DNA of 64,000 nucleotides from Limnanthes douglasii subsp. nivea (Eukaryota > Streptophyta > Magnoliopsida > Brassicales > Limnanthaceae): assembly GCA_036936605.1 (NCBI GenBank), contig JAUPFV010000005.1, positions 150,165,195 through 150,229,194 of the forward strand, given 5' to 3'. Each line of letters begins with the position of its first letter. Position 1 is the stretch's first letter. The position numbers and the translations under genes were made by a program. The notes beneath the pieces are model-generated. The model was not told the origin of the DNA and did no database searches. It saw nothing but the letters and a program-made list of their open reading frames with translations. Positions 53,417 to 64,000 of the stretch are shown one piece after another.

Positions 53417-56353
53417 AATATAACCTGCATGCAACAAGTCTTTGAGTTTTTTTTCAAAATTTGGCCAACTTTGGTGAGGACATTCTGTATGGTGCTTTCT
53501 CGAGCGGATTAGCACCATGCTCTAGCTCAATTGTATGACCAATATCTCTTCATGAAGGTAACTTCAAGAGAAGATCCTTCAATATTACACCCATGAACTC
53601 TTCGAGAACCTTTTTTATTTATGTCTGAACTTCTTCGGTTTTGATCATTGGTCCTTTCTCTATCATGGTTGCTAGAAAGGTAACCTTTCCCTTTTTAACC
53701 TTTTGGAAAGTTGTATTGCAAATAATACCATTGTATCTTTTGTTTCCTTAGTCACCGGGACAAGGTGGTCTGATATATCCCCATGTCTGCACACATAGTC
53801 AAAAGAAAGCGTAGGAAAGGCCCGTTGCTCGCACATGAAGCCCAACCCCAAGACCATGTCGAAATCATCCACTAGGATCACTGAAAAGTTTACAATGACC
53901 AACCATTTCTCTAGACATATCTCCACACCACATACCACATTTCTAATGTTTTTGTATCCAAGTTTACTACCTTCACGGTACCTCTTCATTTTGGGGATCT
54001 TTATGTCTAGCCCTACCGCTTCTTTCTTTGATACAAGTCTTTAGGTGGCTTCTGTGTCCACTAAGGAACAATACACGTTCCTATTCACTTTGACATAAAA
54101 AAAACATAAGAGTCTTGTCCTTGCTTTTGTGCTTTACCTCGAACACTACTTAGTACTTTGCATCAGGTCACCATGGAGTCATGTTTCCCACTTTCCTCTA
54201 TGGATTCGATTTCCTTCACCAAGGCACTAATTTTCCTCTTTTTCAGCAACCACAAATGCTATGATTTCCTCCACATAAGAAGCAAGAATAAGGGGACACA
54301 CCTTCATCTTTACGCTCAAGAGCTTTGTCCCTCGTTGGAAAATATTTTTTGGGGCCTGCTTGTCTCTATCTTCTCTATCTCCTTCATCATTATGCTTCTT
54401 AATGAACCCGTTTAACGAAAGTATTTCAGCTTTGCTCTCGCTTTGTAAGCCGCATTAACCAGGTAAAATTATTTTTTACGATTATCTTTAAAATCAAACC
54501 AAGTAGAGATAGTAGCCATACCTTGTTGAACTTCTTCACTCCAAAGTCTCCATCATACTAAGGCATTTTCTGTGAGAAACATTGTTGCTCTTTTCATCTC
54601 CTTTATGTCATCCACGATATCGAGGTGTTTGAAGTACCTTTCACAACTCCATAGGAAACGTATCAACCTCTTTCGAATTTATCTTGTTATCATAAAGATT
54701 TTCCTTAAAAGAATCCTCTCTTGTGATATGGCTCATCCACCATTGATTGTAGCCTTCTTATACAACACCAACTTGCCACCAAAAGTCTCCAACTTTTATT
54801 TGAGCTTTCCTACTTCTTGATCAACCGACGATAACTTGGCCGTCGTTTGTTTGAGCGTTTGTAGCTCTTGCTCGACTGAAAACAATTTAGTTGTGGCAGT
54901 CTCGTCTGCTTCTAAGATTTGGGCTTCTACTTGATAGCATCTATTAAATTGCTCATAGCCTTTTCTATGGTATCTTTCCACCCCACAAGAGTCTCATTTG
55001 TTAAGTACTCTTCCTCAGCGCGCATAAGGAAATCACATACTCGTTTACCACGAACAACCATTTCTCGAGACATATTTCCACACCACATGCCATATTTCTA
55101 ACGGTTTTGCATCCAAGTTTACTACCTTAACGGTACCTATTCCTTTGGTGATCTTTATGCCTAGCCCTACCACTTCTTTCTTTGATACAAGTCTTTAGGT
55201 GGCTCCAGTTTCCACTAATGAACGATACATATTCCTATTCACGTTGACATAAAAAAAGATAAGAGTCTTGTCTTTGATTTTGCGCTTTACCTCGAACACT
55301 ACTTAGTACTTAACATGAGGTCACCATGGAGTCACGTTTCCCACGTTCCGCTACGGATTCGATTTCCTCCACCAACGCACTAAGTTTCCTCTTTTTCAGC
55401 AATCACAGATGCTATGATTTTCTCCATATAAGAAGCAAGAATAAGGGGACACACCTTCATCTTTACGCTCGGGAGCTTTGTCTATCATTGGAAAATATTT
55501 TTCAGGGCCTGCTTGTCTCTATATTCTCTATCTTCTTTATCATTATGCTTCTTGATCAACCCGTTTAACGAAAGTATTTCAGCTTTGCTCTCGCTTTGTA
55601 AGCCGCATTAACCGGGTAAAAGTATTGTTTAAGATCATCTTTAAAATCAAACCAAGTAGAGACAATAGGCATACCTTGTTGAACTTCTTCACTCCAAAGC
55701 CTCCACCATTCTAAGGCATTTTATGTGAGAAACATCATTGCTCTTTTTATCTTCTCTATGTTATCCACGATATTGAGGTATTTGAAGTACCTCTTGCAAC
55801 TTCATAGGAAAGGTATCAATCTCTTTTGCATTTATCTTGCTATCATAAGGATTTTCCTTGGGAGCATCTTATCTTGTGATATTTCTCGTTTAACCATTGA
55901 TTGTAGCCTTCTTATACAACACCAGTTTGCCACCAAAAGTCTCCAACTTTTATTTGAGCTTTCCTAGTTCTCGATCAACTGACGATAACTTGGCCGTCGT
56001 TTGTTTGAGCGTTTGTAGCTCTGGCTCGAGTGACAACAATTTAGTTGTGGCGGTCTCGTCTACTTCTAAGATTTGGGATTCTACTTGATAACATCTATTA
56101 TATTGCTTATGGCACTTTCCATGGTATCTTTCCACCCCACAAGAATCTCAATTGTTAAGTGCTCTTCATCAGCGTGCATAAGGAAATCACATACTCGTTT
56201 TTTCATGTATACCAATCTTACCTTGAGGTTTGATTGTGTATCATTAGACTTTGCCATCTTCTTGCTTTGGCGATCAACATTTTTCTTAGTGATGTTGCTA
56301 CTTTTAGTCAGTAATCCTTGTGTGTGTACCTTCTCTAAAAAACCACAGCACAT
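53417..56353 (-). pseudogene. Chromovirus C2, right part: RT start, protease and gag
   Basis: Minus strand. Nearest T3 it reads LKDLLHAGYI, which continues as QPSKAPYGA on the far side of T3. The protease region (53989-53672) has VIVNFSVILVDDFDMVLGLG (the family's D-x-ILG block). Gag starts near 56260 with MAKSNDTQSNLKVRLVYMKK, then VGWKDTMESAISNIIDVIK, a helix ELQTLKQTTAKLSSVDRELG, and LPMKLQ/ALEWWRLWSEEV-type gag core readings. Part of gag to protease is present twice because of the tandem duplication. Heavily mutated; no 5' LTR or primer site was recognised to the right. Confidence 0.8.
53888..56200. repeat. Tandem duplication of about 1155 bp within C2 gag-protease
   Basis: Copy 1 is 53888-55042 and copy 2 is 55043-56200. 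Both contain the same gag helix, zinc-region and protease pieces; compare TCATGTTTCCCA (54179) with TCACGTTTCCCA. GTTT is shared at 53888, the junction 55043 and 56197. Small indels make the local offset 1155-1168. Confidence 0.93.
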
Positions 56354-57389
56354 CTTTAATACGATGAACTCTAAGTTACAAAGAACACTCGCTCTATATT
56401 TTTTCTCTGCATCTTAAGTGTGTTTGCTTTATTCTTATACTTTTTAGACCTCTCGCAAGAATAAAACAATCCGCGGAGTATTCATGTATCTCACTTCATC
56501 ATACGTACTGATTATTAAGACGTAATGTATTTCTCTACCGGCACACGTTATCCATATTGTAAGTTTATTATTTGGATAGTGCACATGAAAGGTGAATATA
56601 CGAGTGAAATCCAGTAACATACTACTTTCCATAACAATTTCAAACTCTTAAATTTTAAAGAACAAAATGTTAATAAATTGGTAAAAAAAACTCTCCCGTA
56701 ACATACAAAATGTTAACAATTTTAACCAAATCGTGACGACTAGGTCATGATATGATAGAGGATCGCTTGGGAATTCTGTTTGTGGATCTCCATCAATAAT
56801 CCGAAAGAATGTTCCTTCGTTGGCATGTGAGAACATCGACAAGCAAGGAGTTCCAGCTATATTACTCTGAATTTTGAGGATAAGATCTCAAACACAAGAA
56901 AAAAATGTTGCTTAATTGGGTTTAGGGAATGTTATGATCAATTGTTTTCGGTTACATCTATACCGCATCAAAAAGATGCAACAAATATGAGGTATTTTAG
57001 CAGTTGTTGACGTGAGTTGAAGTTAATATATCAATGTCTTTATTTCACGCTTTATAAATACAAACGAATGAGTTATATTTAAAGAAATATAAGTCCAATC
57101 TATTACAAAACATACATGATGAAGAAACTCATAGCCGATTTAAAATTATGACTAGAACGCTGCAGCTGATAGCTGCAGCTGATAACTGAGAAAATTACTT
57201 TGGGAGGAAATGTAAACTGGAATGAGAATTTGAACAAGTAGGAGTTGTTTTATGACAATAAGGTTTAAAAAGGCATGAAGGCAATAGTAAGGTAGTCTAA
57301 TGTTACAATGAAGTATCCTTTAAGTAAATAGATAACAAGGGAAAAGGTAAAATTATTCATAAAGGACAAATGAAGTTATAATACCAAAG
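56354..57389. other. No gene recognised; boundary between C2 and T5
   Basis: About 1 kb of AT-rich DNA with no protein or LTR boundary I can support. It contains a 13-bp exact direct repeat, GCTGCAGCTGATA, at 57159-57171 and 57172-57184. The LTR of C2 and the start of T5 must have been here or have been deleted. Confidence 0.4.
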
Positions 57390-59130
57390 ATGGCACCGTA
57401 GACATTTTCCAAATATTTGATGACTCAAAGGATTTTAGAAGGAAAGTTACCAAAAAAATAGATGCGTATAAAATGGAAAATTATGATAGTACAACGGATC
57501 ATGAACATCACCTTGAATAATTTTATAACATCATTTTAGGTTTCAATCCAGACGATTATTTGTTTTGTCGAGCTTCCTCAATGAATTTTAAAGGAAGTGT
57601 TTTAACTTTGTTCAACAACCTAATTTTGGGTTCTACTGACAACTTTTAAGATTTATGAAAGTCATTTAGGATTCAGTTTATTGGCAACAAGGCAATAAAA
57701 CGTGAAGAAGATCATATCATGAATTTGTTTCAACAGACTGGTGAATCTTTAAGCCATTATGTTTAGTTGTTTGTTCAAAAGATGAATATTTTAGAAAGTT
57801 GGAAATAAGAAGTTACTTTACAAGGGTTCAAGAAAGGGTTATCGTTGGAAAGTACTATGTTGGAGGATTTGATCAAGAACCCGGATGACTGTATAAGGTA
57901 TTTATTGACAATGACACAGATGCTTATAATATACAAGATACAAAAAGGAGGAAATCTTGCAATTCAAAGCATTAGATAAAATACTGAAAAATTTGGTAAA
58001 GAAAAATATGAAGCTAAGCATCTTTTATTTTTGTTCAAACCATTTATTGTGGTTTATGATAGAATGAGAGATATATTAACCCATTATGCTCCAAAAGAGA
58101 CGTTTTTACTGTTTAATAAGATAAACAAGAGGTATTATTGTGCATATAATTATTATCATGGACACTCGAGGTTGGATTATTATGAGTTATAGGATGAAAT
58201 TCAGAGATTGATTGATAATGGTGAGATGATAGAGTTTGTGAGAGGAAGTGAAATTGAAAGAATAGATGGGAGGATTATGAGATATAGTCCAAAACAAAAA
58301 AAAATGAGAATCAACGAAATTTATGTACAATTTCTTGTGGGGATACATTGTCTTGGATAATTTATTCGTCAAGAAAAAGATACATAAAAGACTTGGAAAT
58401 CCATATTATTGACGAGCCATCTACGCATCTGCATATGAACCCTATTTTCACGTTGTCTTTTACTGATAAAAATTTAAAAGGATTGGTGACTCTAGAGATT
58501 GAGAGGTTAATTTTAAAAAGGGTAATGGTCGATACCAAGAGTTGAGCCTATTTTTTTAATAAGAGAGGTTATAACCATATGATTGGTATTGCCCCGTTCA
58601 AAAAGATCGACATAAATCTTGTGAGCTTCGTTAGACGATGAACTAACTTTGTTTAAGAGGTTGATTTAACATTATCTGTTAAAAGAGAGGAAACAAAATA
58701 TAGTTACCACATAGTGTAGGGTTGTTGATGCTCCAAGTTCTTGGAATTTAATCTCATGGCGACCATGGTTGCACAATAGAAGCGGTAACATCATGTTAGC
58801 ATCAGTGCGTCAAATATACTCTAAATGGGGAAATTTAGGTAATTCGACTTAGTCAAACTACAATTAGAGTTTTTTTTATTCTTTATTATTGAGTCTTGAA
58901 AATGTAGCCTTATAATAACCATATGAATTATCAGGGGATGTGCCGATGGATGAATTCAATGAACCTTTGATTAATTTAAAAGAATATAAGATAGACGATC
59001 TGCGAGAGGAGCTGAATTAAACGGGACTTAGTGAGTTAATAGAAATTATGTGTTGAACGATGGAAGAGTAATCAAGATTACAAAACAACTTGATGAAAGT
59101 TTTAAAAGATAGTTACTGGTTTGTTTAAAA
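57390..59130 (+). pseudogene. Tat gag-protease fragment T5
   Basis: Plus strand, strongly decayed. Gag core: LPKKIDAYKMENYDSTTDHE, NIILGFNPDDYLFCRASSMN (57530-57590), IQFIGNKAIKREEDHIMNLF and QTGESLSHYV. The zinc-knuckle-like block (near 58135-58250) reads YCAYNYYHGHSRLDYYEL, with the final Cys replaced, then EIQRLIDNGEMIEFVRGSE. The protease gives VMVDTKS (58525) in place of DTGS, then VVDAPSSWNLISWRPWLHN (58725-58780). No RT follows; the coding signal stops near 59130. No LTR recognised. Confidence 0.7.
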
Positions 59131-60870
59131 GCAACGTGGATGTTTTTTATTTGAACATTTTTTATGTAATCGGTGTTAGTAGTTTAGTTATTTTTAATGA
59201 GTTGGCTATTGATAGGAGATTAATACCATTTCATCAGAAGAGAAGGTTATTTTATTAAAAAAAATAGAAAGCTATAATAAAGGATGTTGATATTGATAGT
59301 GTCAATAATTTCTGGAACTGATACTGTCAAAGATTTATAGAGGGTATTTTCGTAATATAAGAAATAATTTAAACTTTTGTGGTTATAGAGATAGTTAAGT
59401 TGTATGGTTCTAATAATAGAGAGAGAAGCTCTTCCAAAATTAGTTTAGGAGTAAATGTTGCATTAAATTTTTTATAATCCTAAACAATGATATATATAAC
59501 TTTTGGGCTCAATGAGCTTACATGGTCCATGGCTTAATTTGGGTAACCCGAGCCCATCTAACCCTAACCTATTATTACATAAAATATATTTAATTCTAAC
59601 ACTTTATCACATCAGTATCATAAAGTAAACTCTGGTTTAGTAACTTATTGGTCTTTCCCTTTGGAGAATTCGGTCTTTATCATTAGTCCTTAGTCCTTGC
59701 GAAGATCCTTTGCGAGGACTTAAACTTGGAACTGTTTTGGGTTGAATCATACAAACAGTTAATAATTCAGTTCAAACAACACACATACGAAGCATTTTTC
59801 ATCAGTTTTGATTGATCCGAACACACCCTGGAAGGATACTCTTTACTAATCATGAAGTCGCTTTTGATAAAGTTAATTATGTGCTTTAGAGAGGGTTATC
59901 TATAATTATAATCCCGTACACGTATCATAGAAATATTCGAACTACAACCTACTCATTGAATGGCAAAGCGTGCTAAATTTTTAAAACGATTCCACTCTTT
60001 TTTAAAATAACCGTTTGGAGAGACTTTTCCGCTTCCCCAAGCCTACATTCATTCATTGGGCATGCGAATATTGTCCGATGAGATTTCCTACAATCCTATA
60101 TTAATACTCATCCGATCTCTTACTATCACTTTATTCCTTAAGAATTTCTAGACATAGGAGAGAAGCTTCATATTTATACCACCTCAACTGTTAGCATTGA
60201 GTTTTATAGATACCTTATAAATTCTTATTTGACGACCGCCTAAGTCTTTTCTTTGTTATATGTTTCATGCTATCAATTCCCTAACTGATTGGTTGTGTGT
60301 ATCGGTTAAAGGTGAATCAGAATGAGCAGCTAGAGGAGCTGTTGGGCTCCCATAAACCGAAATACCAAAACTTATTTGTCAAACCTTTAATTACTGAAGC
60401 AAGTATCCCTACAATATTAATTCCATAGTAATTGGTCCCCCATATTCTACTACCCAACCTACATGTTAAAAATCTTGACATGTATCTTAAAAATCTCGAC
60501 TTGCATCGGAAAAAGGTTTCCGACCTGCATCGAGAAAAGCTCAATGTCTTAGGCTGAGCCATTCTAAATAAGACGCTACCAATACATACTATATGTGAAT
60601 AAAACCATAACTGGTGTTTTGCCCAAAATAAATCAGGCTTCTGAGCATCACGTAGAGAAGATGGAACATGCCAAACATGCTTTCAAAACTCCAGACATAT
60701 CCTCGACGCAATCGGCTATCGGTCATATTTATATTGTTGGGTCACCGAAGGAGGGGCCTCATAATACACCGCTGACTTCCTTCAGTCATCATTCTATGTA
60801 ATTGGTTGACAAAGCCGAAGAGCATACTGACATGGGTCAATATTGAGATGTTAGGACAATCTGGGGGTGA
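59131..60870. other. Unassigned sequence, probably LTR/3' end of T6 and older debris
   Basis: 1.7 kb with no recognisable gene. A 3' LTR of T6 should lie in or left of this interval, but without a partner I cannot place its ends. TATA-like CATATTTATACC occurs near 60169-60180. Short open frames (60595-60801 and 60317-60562) show no family resemblance. Confidence 0.35.
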
Positions 60871-62330
60871 TGCTTAGAGGAAAAAAACAATCATAAAAGA
60901 GGGTGCAAGGAAAACTCTGAAGGCTAAAGACGGTAAAAGCAAAGGAGTAAACATTGAACTACCACCCTTGGTAGCTGAGTGTGTTGGGATAAAATTTCCA
61001 TGTCAAGAACAAGTAATTGATTTCTATCTATGATATAACGTACATCTACTACTCAGAAAATAAATGAAGTGATCTTCAGTCCAGGTGGAGAATTCCAAAG
61101 GATGTGGTGATACGAGTACCAATTCATGGAGAGACACCACTTGACTGTGTGAAAACATAGCTAGTCGTCTACCCTGGAGTGCAAAATTGGGGGCGACTTA
61201 TGCCTTACTCAAGCCAGTTTAACTTTGATGTCATGCATTATGACATCAAGACTATCAAAGATCGAGATGTCAATAGAATAATTTGTATCAATAACCGATT
61301 TGCCTCATATCCATTTCTACTTTCTTACTATGTGAAATGAGTATAAAATTTTCGGTGATCTTTTGAAAGTTGATAAGGCATGAAAGACACAATTATTATT
61401 CGTGAGTGATTGTTTGAAGAACGTCAGAAAATTTTGAGGAAGGACATCAAAGTAGATTGCAGAGGGAGTAGCGGCGTGTAGGTAATTTTTCTTTATCACA
61501 TATTACGACTTTTATTTCTGGTTTCCTTCAATATTTTGTATTTTTTATTATAATTTTTACAGTTATACCCAAATTGCATCAGCAGGATTTGGCAGCTACC
61601 AAGGAAACATTCAAAAAGATGCACCAGTGGACCAAAGAGAAGTGAATGGACATGTACTATAAATGCTTCAGCCCAAACAACCTGGTTCAAAGTCACTTAT
61701 GAAAATTGTACCGCTAATCTAGAAAGCATCTGAGGATCATGAGAATTGTACGGCTAATCTAGAAAGTCGAGTCATCCAAGCTGAAGAAGAGCTCAAGAGG
61801 TAAAAAAAAGATCACAAAGCAGAGATAGTTGAGCAGAAGGCCTTGTTGACAGAGGGTGCTCGGAAATTCAAAGATGCGGAAAAGGAACAAAAAAATCTGG
61901 TAGATATCTTGCACAATGAGGTGGACGAATAGAGATCGACTGCTAAGTAAGTCAAAGAGGATTTAGCAGTTTTTTACGAATAGGCTACCAAGGTGCAAAA
62001 TGATTGGTCGATGTGTATATCGTGGAGTGCTTAAGCTCCTTAGATAAATGGGACGTTGAGACCAAATCTAACTAGGTTCTTGACTTTTGTAGAACGTTCC
62101 CGAATCTTAATCTTGGACATTTTTGGGACCTACTGCCCGAAGGAGACCAGTCTGCTCGCCTTTCATTCACAGACGAGCTAGAAACCGCATTAAATACGAA
62201 AGGCCAAGATAATGCCTTTGATTGTAAATAAAAATACTCTAAATGTGGCAGCTCCAATGAGGACCAATAAGCATAGAGTAGTCCTAAGGACAAAGCAAAC
62301 AGTGGCTATGCTAACATGAATGAGTCCAGA
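60871..62330 (+). pseudogene. T6 antisense ORF ('putative gypsy type transposon' protein), broken
   Basis: Opposite to T6 pol. Near 61080-61160 it reads SRWRIPKDVVIRVPIHGETP, aligned with T2 RYGIPLDVIVRVPAPGEKP, followed by VYPGVQNWG (compare T4 IMNWGFHLPL). From 61575 a coiled-coil segment begins (LHQQDLAATKETFKKMHQW) and continues at 61740-62010 as NLESRVIQAEEELKR, IVEQKALLTEGARKFKDAEK and LVDILHNEVDE. Frameshifts and stops break it. The same domain order, basic/GIP block then coiled coil, is seen in T3. Confidence 0.7.
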
Positions 62331-63249
62331 GTTAGTTAAATGTTATTCCTTTCACAAGTTTTTATATTACCATTTTTTTATAAGTCCTTGGTACGACTAA
62401 GGAATTTTTCAATCGTATTTGGAATTAACGAATGGATTGTTTATTTTTTTAAATATCGTCTTTAAACAAATTAATTACTCATCGGATAGTGCAATCAGAA
62501 TCTTATTAGTTGAAGGCATTTAACCCCAAAAAGCGCACCAAACCAAACTTCAAACCAGACCATCGTTCCTTGAAATCTGAACAACTTGATCATCTAATGT
62601 TGGAAACTTTTAATTATGATCAACTAATGCTAGAACCTTTACATTTGACCAACTAAAGTTAGAACCTTTTAATTGTAACCAACTAATGTTGGAACCTATA
62701 CACTTGACCGATAAATGTTGGAACCTTTTAATTACGACCAACTAATGTTGGAATCTTGACACTTGATTGTAAAACAAAAATATACGAATCACTCAACTTC
62801 AAGATAATAATATACAACGAAAAAATGATTTATAAAATTAAACTTATTCGAATACCTCATTAAAACCTCCCTGTGTCACGAGGGTAAGAAAGAGTGTGTC
62901 TTCACACATTATATTATACAGTTAAATTAAGTGTTCAATATTTCATTCCTGTCGATGAGGGTTATGTTCTTGATCTGTCAGTCGATAAGTTCCATGCTTA
63001 ACCCTTTCAATAATTGAATAATGCCTTTTCTAGTTTGGTTTTAACTTCCCTAGCCTATTATCTTTAGTGTGTATGAAGACCTTCTTAAAACTGTATCCCC
63101 CATTTTGAATTCTCTCTTGTGGACCTAGGTGCCTATCTGCTTCTCATCAAGGTCTGATAATAAAGGGATCTTAAATGTGCCATTGTTTATTTTCCTCAAT
63201 TAAATATAGCTCAACTTTTTGACCCATATCATTACCCTCCTCGGGGTAA
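62331..63249. other. T6 3' intergenic sequence
   Basis: About 0.9 kb between antisense ORF and pol without genes; contains the 59-bp dimeric repeat at 62588-62764. The minus-strand tail of integrase may extend to about 63100, but I cannot read it with confidence. Confidence 0.45.
62588..62764. repeat. 59-bp dimeric tandem repeat, three dimers
   Basis: Six units of alternating 30 and 29 bp, at 62588, 62618, 62647, 62677, 62706 and 62736. All contain a GACCAACTAATGTTGGAACC-like core. Units 1, 3 and 5 end CTTTTAATTRY; units 2, 4 and 6 end ACAYTT or ACACTT. The core holds the inverted pair CCAAC/GTTGG. Confidence 0.93.
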
Positions 63250-64000
63250 TTTGAGATTCAGAACGATTGAAGAGTATACTCAACAGGTGTTACCGTATTC
63301 ATACTAATGCAAAATGAGATTCTTCTATAGTTGTTTGGGGTGTAGTTCGATAAGCCCATAATACTTTTTGTAATTAATTTGGCTATTCTTCGGGTGCCCC
63401 CTCTAATTTTTTTCTCATGCTATCGAGGATGGTTATGTTTGTTACTTCTACTTTCCTATTAGCCCGGTGATGAAAAGATAATGAAAAAAATTCTGAATTC
63501 TCCTGAAAGAACAAAATGCTTTTATGTCTTTATTATCAACCATAATAATAGTCTGATGGCCCTCGGATACCACAGGTAAAGATCCAACTAGGTCCAACCC
63601 CTTTTGGTCGAAAGGAAACACTCAGATATTGACTCAAGTGGTACAATTGTTACATGTATTGTATTCGCAAATTGTTGGCATATATCACATTGTCGGACTA
63701 ATTCTTTGGCATCTACCTTAATAGAAGGCCAATCATACCCAGCCAACAAAACCCTCTTGTTAATGTTTTATCTCTATTATGGGAAGATCCCTCCCCGTTG
63801 TGCAATGAAGATAATATCATTTACGATTCATTAGTTCTGAGGAACTGTAGCAAGGATCGATTTAAGGATTTCTTATAGAGTATATCCCTAAGGACCGTGA
63901 AATCATGTGTTTTGAACCTTAATCTTCTTGCCAATGCTTTATCAACTAGCAATATCCCTTTACTTATAGATTCTTTAATCTCATATTTCTAATATTTCTC
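63250..64000 (-). pseudogene. T6 integrase remnant (partial)
   Basis: Minus strand, collinear with T1 at 1-800. GGCTTATCGAACTACACCCC (63333-63352) corresponds to the T1 block encoding WAYRT. To its right are remnants of GPLP.., the CDICQ zinc block (about 63680-63700) and FLAGYDWPSIK-type wording near 63730-63760. The right-hand 150 bp correspond to the end of the second RNase H (LGDILYK region). Many stops and indels. Confidence 0.72.

Larger units (their letters stand above)
60871..64000 (-). mobile_element. Tat-lineage Ty3/gypsy element T6, 3' half (runs off right edge)
   Basis: The antisense ORF (plus strand) lies left of a minus-strand integrase, the same arrangement as in T3. The 5' half, including RT and gag, is outside the window. 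The left LTR boundary was not found. Confidence 0.72.

Noticed and set aside
56444..56842. Two minus-strand open frames of 62-64 codons right of C2 gag
   Set aside because: No similarity recognised, low-complexity hydrophobic content in AT-rich DNA, and no conserved context.
60595..60801. 68-codon plus-strand open frame as a novel small gene
   Set aside because: No domain, no promoter and no neighbours to support it; open frames of this length are expected by chance.
62588..62764. Short regularly spaced repeats that could suggest a CRISPR array
   Set aside because: The units are contiguous, with no unique spacers, and the setting is a plant retrotransposon. It is a plain tandem repeat.

Overview
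This is plant nuclear DNA, and I find no host gene in it. The 64 kb is AT-rich and is made almost entirely of transposable elements inserted into one another, as in plant pericentromeric or gene-poor chromatin. The evidence for a plant is the set of families: Ty3/gypsy elements of the Tat lineage (tRNA primer site beginning TGGCGC, a second RNase H after the RT-RNase H, and an antisense 3' ORF), Ty3 chromovirus-type elements, a Tork/Tnt1-like Ty1/copia element, and non-autonomous hAT elements. I see no rRNA, tRNA, CRISPR or bacterial-type operon. The species cannot be named from the sequence.

Layout. (1) 1-10660: Tat element T1 (minus strand), whose 3' end lies off the left edge. A nearly new, intact Ty1/copia element (3079-8039, 1310-residue polyprotein) interrupts its protease and is flanked by a perfect GCGTC duplication. 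T1 itself sits in the gag start of an older copia element (10661-about 10840). (2) 10838-12192: LTR-like remnants. (3) 12193-29420: Tat element T2 (plus strand), badly decayed. It carries a 401-bp hAT MITE (16523-16923), a 2.5-kb hAT-type element (20942-23429) and, inside its 3' LTR, a chromovirus-type element C1 (23742-29022, TSD TATAC). (4) 29421-30906 and 53417-56353: an old Reina-like chromovirus C2 (minus), split in its reverse transcriptase by Tat element T3 (30907-53416, minus, TSD AATAT). T3 is split in its protease by Tat element T4 (40219-50052, plus, TSD ACCAT/ACGAT). (5) 57390-59130: Tat gag-protease debris T5 (plus). (6) About 60870-64000: the 3' half of a further Tat element T6 (minus), running off the right edge.

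How the parts work. Each LTR element once encoded its own gag, protease, reverse transcriptase, RNase H and integrase. Only the copia element still has one uninterrupted reading frame, two almost identical LTRs, primer site and polypurine tract, so it alone could be active. C1 is close to intact but has four in-frame stops. The Tat elements are dead. The relative order of insertion can be read from the nesting: C2, then T3, then T4, then local tandem duplications; and T2, then C1.

Points that repay attention: an antisense, coiled-coil-rich ORF of the 'putative gypsy type transposon' kind in the 3' region of all four Tat elements whose 3' part is visible; three independent tandem duplications (about 0.56, 0.86 and 1.16 kb), each with 4-6 bp of microhomology at the junction; a hAT-type element with a 126-bp minisatellite, a palindromic TATA promoter and subterminal repeats in direct orientation; and a 59-bp dimeric repeat at 62588-62764. 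I found nothing I would call an undescribed system of host genes.
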